Virus record (IMG/VR): IMGVR_UViG_3300042923_000179
Coordinates: 1-44,522 of that record
Reading direction: 5' to 3' (one strand)
Length of the DNA: 44,522 nt
Origin: a virus
Part shown: positions 5,818-12,977 of the stretch, one piece after another
Numbering within the stretch: the stretch's first letter is position 1
Layout: every line of letters starts with the position of its first letter
The notes under the pieces: generated by a model
Seen by the model: only the letters and a program-made list of their open reading frames with translations
The model's database searches: none
Told to the model about the DNA's origin: nothing
Translations under genes and position numbers: made by a program

Positions 5818-6152
5818 GATTGCGTTCCTCCAATGCCCGAGGGCTTAATAGTGATCGTGCCTGTTAGAATCGTGGATACGTTGCCGTTACTGTCCGTGAG
5901 CTCGGCCTCGTGATAGTACGCGCCCGCTAGCTCTTCCGTTTCGTCCGGGTCGAGCTTGATCGTGATGGTCGACTCCGACAGCGTTGCACCTTGTCCGAAG
6001 GACTTCGTGACGAGGATCGACCACTCGTTCCGGGTCATCAGCGCCCAAACGAACGACGACCCGACGAGGCTCTCCGGCTCGGCGTCGATGAAGATGACGA
6101 TCTCTTGCGAATCCCCGGCAAACATCGTCCCGTTCTGCCGTACCATGGTCAC
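5814..6152 (-). CDS. baseplate/tail accessory protein, beta-sandwich, 112 aa
   Basis: GTG start (6150-6152) overlapping the upstream TGA by 4 nt, with GGGAGGGG five bases ahead; the ATG further upstream would contain that ribosome site. The all-beta sequence (TMFAGDSQEIVIFIDAEPE, TITIKLDPDETEELAG, YYHEAELTDSNG) resembles the Ig-like or BppU-type N-terminal domains of tail accessory proteins. It ends in a beta strand pair (TITIKPSG). Late-operon position supports a virion or host-contact role. Confidence 0.65.
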   Translation of the reverse strand: MTMVRQNGTMFAGDSQEIVIFIDAEPESLVGSSFVWALMTRNEWSILVTKSFGQGATLSESTITIKLDPDETEELAGAYYHEAELTDSNGNVSTILTGTITIKPSGIGGTQS

Positions 6153-7153
6153 GCCGACCCCTCCCATCTAAATGGCTTCGCGAGGCTTCCACGAAGCAGA
6201 ATGCGCTTGACCACGGGCGCGGCGGTGTTCATACGGACCGTTACGCTGCTGCTTGCCGCTCCAGTGATTCGAATAACCTTAACCGCTGTCCCTTGGGCCG
6301 AGCTGGAGCCGCTTGCCGCCCCGGTCGCTTGAGCCCTACGTCGTGCCGCGCCTGTAGCTGTCGAGCTGCTGGAGGCTGATCCTGTCACCGTGTAAGTGAT
6401 CGGCCCGTCTTCCGCGATGTTCGATTGCGCCGACGAACTGCCGGACGCCGCCCCGGAGACGGGAACGGTGCGTATCGCTCTGCCTGACGCGCTAGATGCC
6501 CCGCTCGCGGCTCCCGTGACCTTCTGCCGTCTTCTCGCCCCGCCCGAAGCTGTCGAGCTTCCTGCTGCCGTTCCTGTGACGCTGACGCGCTTCCGTGCTG
6601 CGCCTGTAGCTGTCGAGCTGCCGGAGGCCGCGCCTGTGACCGTATAACTCGTCGCCGCATCGTCCCCATACGTGCCGCCTGTCATAATGGCGTTTCTCGC
6701 GTTGCCCGACGTGTCGTTCATGTGCCCGAGCGCTGGATCATACTGGAGTGCCAGCGTCGCGCCTTGGTACATCTTGACGCCGTAGATCCGGCCCCGGAGG
6801 AATTGAGAGGTCGAGTTGCTAAGGACATAGGTGCCTGTGTTGCCTGTCGTGATCCCCGCCTTCAGCACGCCCCGGAGCATGACGCGCGTCCCTAGTGGGA
6901 TGAAAGCTGTTCCCGCTGTGACGTTTACGCCGTTGACCTGCACATAATCGAAATCCGCGTGGACGACGATGTTCTGCGTGCTGCTGGAGTAGTTGAGCGT
7001 ACGTGCGCCGAAGTTTATGATCTGGTGCCAATCCTCATGAGCTAGCACCATAATGTCGACTTCGAACGATGTCAGATTGCACGGCACGCTTGCGTAGCTG
7101 CCGTTAACGGCGAGCTTATCGTCGACGCCGTCTGATTCCCAATATGCTGCCAT
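6149..7153 (-). CDS. LamG-like tail fibre/adhesin with Ala-Ser repeats, 334 aa
   Basis: The N-terminal 160 residues look like a concanavalin/LamG-type jelly roll: MAAYWESDGVDDKL, VDIMVLAHEDWHQI and YGVKMYQGATLALQYDPA. Then, from about residue 170 to 310, come imperfect 20-residue repeats of the form TGAASGSSTATGAARRR followed by a short strand. The C-terminus is short and basic. A sugar-binding head on a flexible repeat stalk suggests a receptor-recognition fibre or decoration. A SD-like AGGTGAAG precedes the ATG. The repeats may vary in number between relatives. Confidence 0.7.
   Translation of the reverse strand: MAAYWESDGVDDKLAVNGSYASVPCNLTSFEVDIMVLAHEDWHQIINFGARTLNYSSSTQNIVVHADFDYVQVNGVNVTAGTAFIPLGTRVMLRGVLKAGITTGNTGTYVLSNSTSQFLRGRIYGVKMYQGATLALQYDPALGHMNDTSGNARNAIMTGGTYGDDAATSYTVTGAASGSSTATGAARKRVSVTGTAAGSSTASGGARRRQKVTGAASGASSASGRAIRTVPVSGAASGSSSAQSNIAEDGPITYTVTGSASSSSTATGAARRRAQATGAASGSSSAQGTAVKVIRITGAASSSVTVRMNTAAPVVKRILLRGSLAKPFRWEGSA
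6185..6650 (-). repeat. about 60-bp imperfect tandem repeats in the fibre gene
   Basis: Six to seven degenerate units of about 60 bp encode Thr-Gly-Ala-Ala-Ser-Gly-rich modules with Arg-Arg spacers. Short identical cores such as GTAGCTGTCGAGCTG recur, so recombination could change copy number. Confidence 0.75.
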
Positions 7154-7157
7154 GTCT

Positions 7158-7406
7158 TCACCTCGCCATTATGTCGTTCGGCACGCATGGCGTAGGCTCC
7201 GGGTCGCCGTGGGTGCATAGATGACGGCTCACCTTCCCGCCGTGCAGCTCGACGACAGCCGCCATAACGTCATAAGCCTCGTCAGCGTAAACAGTAAAAC
7301 CTGTTTCGCCGCCCACTTCCACGAGCTCGTATTCATACGGAGCGAGAAGCGAGGCGAGGTCTAGCCCCGCCGCGCTAACGTAGCCTTGCACCACTAGCCG
7401 CGCCAT
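7158..7406 (-). CDS. small hypothetical late protein, 82 aa
   Basis: MARLVVQGYVSAAGLDLASLL; the ATG overlaps the upstream TAA as TAATG. An alpha/beta pattern with a ferredoxin-like order: strand, helix (DLASLLAPY), strand (YELVEVGG), helix (DEAYDVMAAVVELHGG). Cys-His residues near the end (HLCTHGD.. PC) may bind metal. It sits between two fibre-like genes, so a small tail-associated or chaperone role is possible. No family recognised. Confidence 0.65.
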   Translation of the reverse strand: MARLVVQGYVSAAGLDLASLLAPYEYELVEVGGETGFTVYADEAYDVMAAVVELHGGKVSRHLCTHGDPEPTPCVPNDIMAR

Positions 7407-7804
7407 TAGTCGGTTTGCGAGACTTGGAGCGTCCCGGAGGCGATCCGTAGCTCCTCGCCATTCGCGAGTGTTGGCGTGGCGAGCGTCCCGTCGATCCGGA
7501 TGTCGCACCAGTACAGCAGATTGCCCGCCGTCGCCGCGTCCCATACCCCGATGTAGCGCACCGTTGCCCACGCGCCTGTTGCCGTCCATAGGACTTCCGC
7601 GTTCGTCGCCTTAACGCCGGACGCCGCTGCCGCGTGCGTGACCGTCTTCCGGGCGTAGCCGGGACAGTTGACCGTCGTCGCCTCGGTAGCAGGCTGGTCG
7701 GTTGTGAGCCCCGCCGCGTCCGTGAATAGGCCGACGTACTTCGTGCCGACTAGAAGATCGTCGAGCACCTTATTCTCTGCGTAGTTCGATAGCGATCCTG
7801 CCAT
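7406..7804 (-). CDS. phage tail fibre-like protein, 132 aa
   Basis: MAGSLSNYAENKVLDDLLVG, YVGLFTDAAG, YARKTVTH, ATGAWATVRYIGVWDAATAGNLLYW and a terminal SGTLQVSQTD reproduce the full order of a well-known small phage tail fibre/appendage family, in which a 'GLFT ... ATGDWGTVTHFGIFDA' core is diagnostic. All-beta. These proteins are usually found beside fibre and lysis genes and are thought to be virion-associated. ATG start three bases after the amidase stop. Confidence 0.8.
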   Translation of the reverse strand: MAGSLSNYAENKVLDDLLVGTKYVGLFTDAAGLTTDQPATEATTVNCPGYARKTVTHAAAASGVKATNAEVLWTATGAWATVRYIGVWDAATAGNLLYWCDIRIDGTLATPTLANGEELRIASGTLQVSQTD

Positions 7805-7807
7805 GGT

Positions 7808-9268
7808 TTACTTGCCCCCTTTGATAATGTTGTAAAGACGTTGCATGAGAACGAGCTGCCTTTCGATAGTCACCGCTTCACCGAAGCCAAGCGTGCCGTC
7901 CGGCTTGCCCTCGATAAGGTCGATCTTATCCGCCCACTCGATAGCTCCGGCGCTCCAGTGATCGCCCGGCACGTCGGAGAAGATGCCGACAGGCTTCGGC
8001 TTAACAGGCGGCGGGGTGACGGGAGGCTTCGCAGGCAGCGGCTTGTAGGTGATGCCGAAATGATTGCAATAGCCTCGGACGACGCCCTCGACCCACCCGT
8101 CGAATTCGGTCTTGTATTCGACTAGATCGGCGTCCGGTCCCGTGGCCTTGCTGTCGAGGAAGAACAGCTCGACGATCTGCGTCGAGACATTGCCCGTGTC
8201 GCGGTGCATGTAGTAATAGTCGGTCCGCAGCTCCTCGTCGTTCGGGAGCGAACGGCAGAACACTCGGCGGACGTTCTGACCTGCGGCCTTGATCCCGGCG
8301 GCGATCGCATTTGCAAGCTTGCCGTCGTTGTGGATACTGTGGATCACTTCCGCACCGTCTCCGCCGCCTGCGTTAACGTGGATCGACAGGCACGTCTTCG
8401 CGCCGCTATCCTTGACGAGCTTCGCCCGTACCGCTGCCGGAAGCGTCTTGTCTGTGGTGCGCGTCATCGCGACCTTCACACCGTGTTCCCGGAGCCGACT
8501 TGCAATCGTCAGCGAAGCCGCTAGCGTTAGATCCTTCTCGATAATGTGGTCGAGCGGATTCGTTGCGCCCGGATCGCTGCCGCCGTGGCCCGGATCAATC
8601 ACGAGCAGCGGATTCGCATCCCCAAGCAATACGTCTGTATTCATGTCGTACCCCTCCTCGATTACGATTGCCGAACCCATGAGCCTGCCCCACGTCTTCG
8701 GATCGCCTTTCGACCATAGGACGGCAGAGCCGCCGCCATCGCCGTTCAATGCTTTAACGCATCCTAGCGCCTTCATCGCCTGCGCCCATTGCTCCATGCT
8801 GACGGGTTTCTCCGACTTCGCGAAGATGACCTCGCCGCCGGGCATAATCCCGGTCGCCACACGGTACGCGATGCCCGCCCATACGCTGCGATCCGTCTTG
8901 TCGTGCTCGACACTATCGCGCCACACTACGGTGAACATATCGACCAGCAGCGGCGAGCCTTGCGCGGAATAGACGGCCCCGGCTGGAGCTCGTCCGATCC
9001 ACCATTCGCCGCTCGGCAGCATGTAGAGCTCGTTACGGTTCGCGGTCTTCGCCACGTCGCTGACGACGGTCTTCCCGTCCACGATAAGGCGTCCGATAGG
9101 GACGCCCGTCTCGTTGTTGGCGAAGTTGAAATTCATCGCGTGGGCAGCTTTCGTCTCTTCCCCGATGGAACGGATCGTCGCGCCGTTTTTATGTACGACT
9201 CGAATCCCTTTGCGGGCGCGAACGACCTCCATCTTGACGCCTGCACTCGTGATTAGCTGTGAGGTCAT
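7808..9268 (-). CDS. three-domain endolysin: phosphodiester glycosidase-like, amidase_3, SLH-like, 486 aa
   Basis: The N-terminal 215 residues look like the NAGPA/phosphodiester glycosidase fold (AMNFNFANNETG, AIAYRVATG-like core, LNGDGGGSAVLW). The central amidase_3 domain spans about 225-410: VIDPGHGGSDPGA with the zinc His, the catalytic-region Glu in IIEKDLTL, LSIHVNA and VELFFLD. After a proline linker, a single SLH-like repeat (FSDVPGDHWSAGAIEWADK, TIERQLVLMQRL) ends the protein. Amidase_3 cleaves the MurNAc-L-Ala bond. The SLH-like end may bind pyruvylated wall polymer. ATGA overlap with xhlA; the longer TTG start is less likely. Confidence 0.85.
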   Translation of the reverse strand: MTSQLITSAGVKMEVVRARKGIRVVHKNGATIRSIGEETKAAHAMNFNFANNETGVPIGRLIVDGKTVVSDVAKTANRNELYMLPSGEWWIGRAPAGAVYSAQGSPLLVDMFTVVWRDSVEHDKTDRSVWAGIAYRVATGIMPGGEVIFAKSEKPVSMEQWAQAMKALGCVKALNGDGGGSAVLWSKGDPKTWGRLMGSAIVIEEGYDMNTDVLLGDANPLLVIDPGHGGSDPGATNPLDHIIEKDLTLAASLTIASRLREHGVKVAMTRTTDKTLPAAVRAKLVKDSGAKTCLSIHVNAGGGDGAEVIHSIHNDGKLANAIAAGIKAAGQNVRRVFCRSLPNDEELRTDYYYMHRDTGNVSTQIVELFFLDSKATGPDADLVEYKTEFDGWVEGVVRGYCNHFGITYKPLPAKPPVTPPPVKPKPVGIFSDVPGDHWSAGAIEWADKIDLIEGKPDGTLGFGEAVTIERQLVLMQRLYNIIKGGK

Positions 9269-9537
9269 CCGGTCACCAGCTTCCAAACCGTACCGATTGT
9301 GAGGAGGACGATTGCGCTAACAATGGCCCATGACCGATCCTCCATCGTCTTGATCCGGCGTTCGTGTTCCTTCGAGAAGGCGAGCGCCATTTTCGCGATG
9401 TCGTCGGAGGCGTCGAGCTTATCCGCGAGTTTCCCGACACTCGCTGCCATGTCCCGCACCGCAGAGGCCATGTGATCCTGTGTCGTGCTTAGTCGCTCCA
9501 TCTTGAGCTCTAGGGCTCTGCTTGCTTCCTCCGTCAC
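9265..9537 (-). CDS. xhlA: XhlA-type haemolysin/lysis protein, 90 aa
   Basis: A coiled-coil N-terminus (RALELKMERLSTTQDHM ... SVGKLADKLDASDD) is followed by one C-terminal membrane span (about residues 69-88, WAIVSAIVLLTIGTVWKL), the layout of XhlA of Bacillus PBSX-like prophages. XhlA works at the inner face of the membrane with holin and amidase. GTG start (9535-9537). It directly precedes the amidase with a 4-nt overlap, supporting a lysis role. Confidence 0.85.
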   Translation of the reverse strand: MTEEASRALELKMERLSTTQDHMASAVRDMAASVGKLADKLDASDDIAKMALAFSKEHERRIKTMEDRSWAIVSAIVLLTIGTVWKLVTG

Positions 9538-9540
9538 GCT

Positions 9541-9696
9541 TTACACCTCCACGATTAAATGGGCGTAGCCTCTTTCGGTTAACACGTAGTCAATACCCGC
9601 CTTGTCTTGCGGACGCGCCGTGATGACTTGAACGTACGTGAGGTGCTCGCCGATGATGCGGCCCGCTAGATACGTTTGGATGATTGTCGGTTCCAT
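9541..9696 (-). CDS. small hypothetical tail-region protein, 51 aa
   Basis: ATG at 9694-9696 with GGAGGTG eight bases upstream, three bases after the previous stop. It reads MEPTIIQTYLAGRIIGEH and ends LTERGYAHLIVEV. Small proteins of this size (XkdX- and CD1375-type) regularly sit between tail fibre genes and lysis genes in Firmicute phages; this one fits the position, but I do not see their signature. Function unknown. Confidence 0.7.
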   Translation of the reverse strand: MEPTIIQTYLAGRIIGEHLTYVQVITARPQDKAGIDYVLTERGYAHLIVEV

Positions 9697-9699
9697 ACT

Positions 9700-9987
9700 T
9701 TACACACCTCCCATCAGAATGGCGTCGAGTAACGCTTCTAGCGTCTCTATTCTATTAAGCGCTTCGGTGAGCGTCGGCCCCGGTTCGGGAACGGGCAGCA
9801 CCGGGATCTCAACGAGCACGAACTCCCCATCTTGCTTCTCGACAACGTACCCTTGAGGGCAATTGGCGATAATCTCCGGCAGCTCCTCCACCAACTCGTA
9901 GATTAGCCCACTCTCGTCCATGTCCTCGTCCGTCGTATCGGGACGGTACCCGACAACGCGCGATCCTGCATAAATAATCGCAAGCAT
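9700..9987 (-). CDS. hypothetical tail-region protein, 95 aa
   Basis: MLAIIYAGSRVVGYRPDTTD start, a beta-rich N-terminus, then an acidic segment and a C-terminal short coiled coil (LTEALNRIETLEALLDAIL). The Pro-rich hinge (VLPVPEPGP) separates the two halves. The C-terminal coil is like the XkdW/tail-fibre-associated proteins that trimerise small fibre parts. Ribosome site GGGGGAAA precedes the ATG. Probably virion-associated, low certainty. Confidence 0.65.
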   Translation of the reverse strand: MLAIIYAGSRVVGYRPDTTDEDMDESGLIYELVEELPEIIANCPQGYVVEKQDGEFVLVEIPVLPVPEPGPTLTEALNRIETLEALLDAILMGGV

Positions 9988-10515
9988 CTATTTTCCCCCA
10001 ATCTCTACCTTGTCGTAATAGCATCGCAGATTCCGCGCGTACCCCGTGGCAGCAAGTAGCCCGCCGCCCTGTAGCACGACAAACAACGTTCCTTCCGAAG
10101 GGAAGGATATGTTTTTGGCGACTGGGACGTATGTCGTGAGTGATGTTTGCCCAAGTGTTAGGCTATGATACCTGCTAGCATCCGGGTCGGCGATCACGGT
10201 CCCGATCGGCAGTTTTTCAATAGCGACGGTGTTATCAGCCAAAAACCTCATTAGGTTTGTCGAAATCTCGTCTTGCCCGTATCTCACAAAATAGAGATGC
10301 AAAAAAGCAGTATAATCAGAGACTGAGGTCCGCAGCTCCCCGGTTAACCGAAGCGCGCCCCTATAAGGCAACGGGATTTTTGCCAATAGTAGCTTTTGGG
10401 ACTGGTTGTTTAACGTCCCGATCGATCGTTCCGTTAGATCCTCATATTTTAGTGTTGTCGAGCTTGCAGCCATTTCAGCGGTTCCGCTAGGCTGAGGGAA
10501 AATCTGAATGCCCAT
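9988..10515 (-). CDS. tail appendage protein, 175 aa
   Basis: MGIQIFPQPSGTAEMAASST start with GGAGGTATAAG upstream. Beta-rich, with a central jelly-roll-like stretch (ALRLTGELRTSVSDYTAFLHLYFV) and SFPSEGTLFVVLQGGG near the end, as in minor tail or receptor-binding accessory proteins. It is encoded between two other short fibre-like genes. AT content is higher than in neighbours around 10,200-10,400, hinting at exchange of fibre modules. Specific function not recognised. Confidence 0.65.
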   Translation of the reverse strand: MGIQIFPQPSGTAEMAASSTTLKYEDLTERSIGTLNNQSQKLLLAKIPLPYRGALRLTGELRTSVSDYTAFLHLYFVRYGQDEISTNLMRFLADNTVAIEKLPIGTVIADPDASRYHSLTLGQTSLTTYVPVAKNISFPSEGTLFVVLQGGGLLAATGYARNLRCYYDKVEIGGK

Positions 10516-10518
10516 ACC

Positions 10519-10842
10519 TTATACCTCCTCTATGCCATAGAGCGTCATCGTAATGTCGGTTCCGGCGTTCGCCCTCGACGCGACTGTCTGCCCCGCCGCG
10601 ACGACGATCTTCAAGTCTTGCAGCAGCAGCGAACCGCCTGCGGGTATGACTAAACCGTTGAGCAGGACATGTTGCGCGGCTGTTCCACCTTGATAAAGTG
10701 TGAACGTACGTTCATCCGGCCCGGTATTGGCTAGGTAAATTTCCGTCACCTGCGCCGTCGTATTGGTCGGGGCGGTGTACCGTACCGTTATTGTCGAGCT
10801 TTGCAGCCCTTGGTAGAGCTTCTTCGCTGTTCTGCTTATCAT
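10519..10842 (-). CDS. tail appendage protein, beta-sandwich, 107 aa
   Basis: MISRTAKKLYQGLQSSTITV followed by an Ig/jelly-roll pattern (QVTEIYLANTGPDERTFTLY, HVLLNGLVIPAGGSLLL, DITMTLYGIEEV). This matches a recurring phage domain that decorates tails and resembles the beta-barrel of small capsid or fibre proteins. The ATG overlaps the upstream TGA (TGATG). Probably part of the adsorption apparatus. Confidence 0.65.
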   Translation of the reverse strand: MISRTAKKLYQGLQSSTITVRYTAPTNTTAQVTEIYLANTGPDERTFTLYQGGTAAQHVLLNGLVIPAGGSLLLQDLKIVVAAGQTVASRANAGTDITMTLYGIEEV

Positions 10843-11339
10843 CAGACCATCGCTCCCATCGAAATAGACATCGCTAACCTATGATCGCCCGTTAATTCCC
10901 ACACGCCCCACGAGTCCGTACCTAGCGACCCGTCCCTTGTGAACACCTTGCCTGTATTCGTATGCGTCGCAATCTGAAATATCTTGCCGCCGGAGTCGTC
11001 GCTCCATGGTCGGAACGTCTCCAGCATGACGAAAGTCGGGGACAGATTCACGATCCCGATCGTGTCCGATATTTTAAGCTCCCGGAACGACTCGAACGCC
11101 GCGTAGAAGCTCGGCGGCGAGTTGATGGCGCGCGTGTCCTTGATGCCGAACATAAAGCCCGCCGCCTCGATGCCGCTCTCGATCTTGTTCATGTTCGCGG
11201 CGTTAACGGGCGTCCCTTCTTGCGTTACGGTGCCCGGAGACGGGGTGAGCGTGACCTCTGTTCCCGTCTCGCCTGTCTTCGCGTATCGCCGGGCATACTC
11301 GACAGCCCGGTCAATCCAATTCGTTTTCGTGTACGCCAC
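10842..11339 (-). CDS. tail fibre N-terminal-type protein, 165 aa
   Basis: GTG start right after the upstream TAG. The N-terminus MAYTKTNWIDRAVEYARRYA followed by NAANMNKIESGIE is typical of fibre/baseplate attachment modules in Bacillus and Paenibacillus phages, where a 'TNW.DR..E.p.RY' start and 'N.Me.gI' motif are common. The remainder is a small beta domain (TFVMLETFRPWSDDSGGKIF, TRDGSLGTDSWGVWEL) like the head of pyocin/fibre proteins. Likely contacts the cell surface. Confidence 0.75.
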   Translation of the reverse strand: MAYTKTNWIDRAVEYARRYAKTGETGTEVTLTPSPGTVTQEGTPVNAANMNKIESGIEAAGFMFGIKDTRAINSPPSFYAAFESFRELKISDTIGIVNLSPTFVMLETFRPWSDDSGGKIFQIATHTNTGKVFTRDGSLGTDSWGVWELTGDHRLAMSISMGAMV

Positions 11340-12977
11340 CTAAACCGCCCCCATTTCCATGCCGCTCGTCCACGCGCCGCACCGCATAACGCTATTGGCG
11401 ACCCGCTCGGCGTATCGCATGAGCATTAGAATATTACCCTCGATCCGGTTCATGTCGTTCCAAGTGAAGCCCAATCCGACGCCCCAAGTCACCGTCCCGC
11501 CCCATTCTGCCGGGGTGAGGAAGTTATCCTTAATCGTCTTGATGTTGGTCTCCATTCGGTTGATGCCGTCGAGGAAGTCGATATACGTCTGATCCCGCGA
11601 CAAGACCAGCGTTAAACCCGGTATCGTGTATTGCAGCTTCTCTAGATATTCGCGGCACACCCTCGTATTTCCTTCTATCCTGTTAAAATCTTCCGCGCTC
11701 ACGATGTCGGTCGAAACCCAATCCGTTTTCGTGTCGATCCCGAAGCCCAGCTCCAGCGCGTCCGTCGTGTAGCTCGCTCCGAAGACCGTCCCATTATTGC
11801 CGCTCGGGCTGGAGTCGATCGCGGTGTTGACGAACTCGACGTGCAGCTCGACGTAGTCGGTATTGATGACGGAGGCTATCGTCCCGTTCGATGCGGGAGC
11901 GTAGGCAAGATAGTGAACGAAACCGTTGCTGTCGACATATTGCGAAGCGGCGTTATTGTTCGGGTGCGTTACCTTCGCAACGGTGGCGCTCGTGGTAGAA
12001 ATGCCAGCGTGATACGAGCCGCTAGTGACGTTGTAGAGCGTCAGAGTGGCGTTGTTCCCGCTCGGCCCCGATCCGTACCCCCACCAACTGGCCGTGAAAG
12101 ACCGAACATTCGCCTTGAGCCATGCGACAGCCTCGGCGGTTGTCATCGTGTTCAGCGGGACGCCTCGCTCACGAATGGCGAGCTGAATAAGGTCGAAGGA
12201 GAACAGCATCAAAGGGTATTGGCCCGCCACCGCAACGCTTTGGCTCCCTGTTGCCCCGTCCAATACGGCGATGTCGGTATATCCTCTATTTGACGATTCC
12301 GTCGTGAACGTCGCAGGCGATACTAGCGACGTATGGTTTGACCGCTTCATAATGTGCGGATTCGCCACCGTGCTGCCTGCGACTTTGCCAACAAAATTCG
12401 CCGTGACCGGGTTGAGCCCCGCCTCGTTGAACTTCCAATACCCGACGAGCCCCGGCTCATTGCCGACGAGCTCGCGGTGCATGTTCTCTTGGATCTGCTC
12501 GGCGGTGCGTAGCACCTTCCACTCCCGGACATCGTCGACGTCGACCTGTGTGAATTGGTCCCACGTCCCACGGAACGCCGCAACGGCTAAATTGCCACCG
12601 TCCGACGTGTCGAGGAACGATGCCGAGCCTACCAAAGCGCCGTCAATGTACGCGTACGCTGTGCCGTTTTTCCAGAACATCGCGGCGTGATGCCATTGCC
12701 CGTCTCTCAATCCGGTGACACCCACGATCTTGACATTCGGATTTCCTTTGCTGAATGTAATCTCGTCGGCACCTGTGAAATGGATGTACGTCCGAAGGTT
12801 CGTGTCTGTCGAAAAGATGAAGCCACCCGTTGCGGCGCTCGACGTCCGAAACCATAGCTCGAATCCTCCCTCCGTGCCGATGCCCGGGACTGTGCGAAGA
12901 ACGCGAACGTAGTCACCCGACCCGTCGAACGACAGCGCAGACGGGGCCGGACCCGGCAGATATGTGCTAACGGTCAT
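11340..12977 (-). CDS. LamG/concanavalin-like adhesion protein, 545 aa
   Basis: Residues 15-190 form a LamG/ConA-like lectin domain: LSFDGSGDYVRVLRTVPG, GFELWFRTS, WHHAAMFWKNGTAYAYIDG and LVGYWKFNEAG. A middle beta-rich region follows. The C-terminal 130 residues carry two copies of a 'N-R-I-E-GN/ET-N' helix motif (FNRIEGNTRVC, INRMETNIKTI, MNRIEGNILML) similar to the attachment segments of the neighbouring fibre. It therefore probably binds host glycans as a receptor-binding protein. The ATG overlaps the previous stop (TAATG). Confidence 0.75.
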   Translation of the reverse strand: MTVSTYLPGPAPSALSFDGSGDYVRVLRTVPGIGTEGGFELWFRTSSAATGGFIFSTDTNLRTYIHFTGADEITFSKGNPNVKIVGVTGLRDGQWHHAAMFWKNGTAYAYIDGALVGSASFLDTSDGGNLAVAAFRGTWDQFTQVDVDDVREWKVLRTAEQIQENMHRELVGNEPGLVGYWKFNEAGLNPVTANFVGKVAGSTVANPHIMKRSNHTSLVSPATFTTESSNRGYTDIAVLDGATGSQSVAVAGQYPLMLFSFDLIQLAIRERGVPLNTMTTAEAVAWLKANVRSFTASWWGYGSGPSGNNATLTLYNVTSGSYHAGISTTSATVAKVTHPNNNAASQYVDSNGFVHYLAYAPASNGTIASVINTDYVELHVEFVNTAIDSSPSGNNGTVFGASYTTDALELGFGIDTKTDWVSTDIVSAEDFNRIEGNTRVCREYLEKLQYTIPGLTLVLSRDQTYIDFLDGINRMETNIKTIKDNFLTPAEWGGTVTWGVGLGFTWNDMNRIEGNILMLMRYAERVANSVMRCGAWTSGMEMGAV

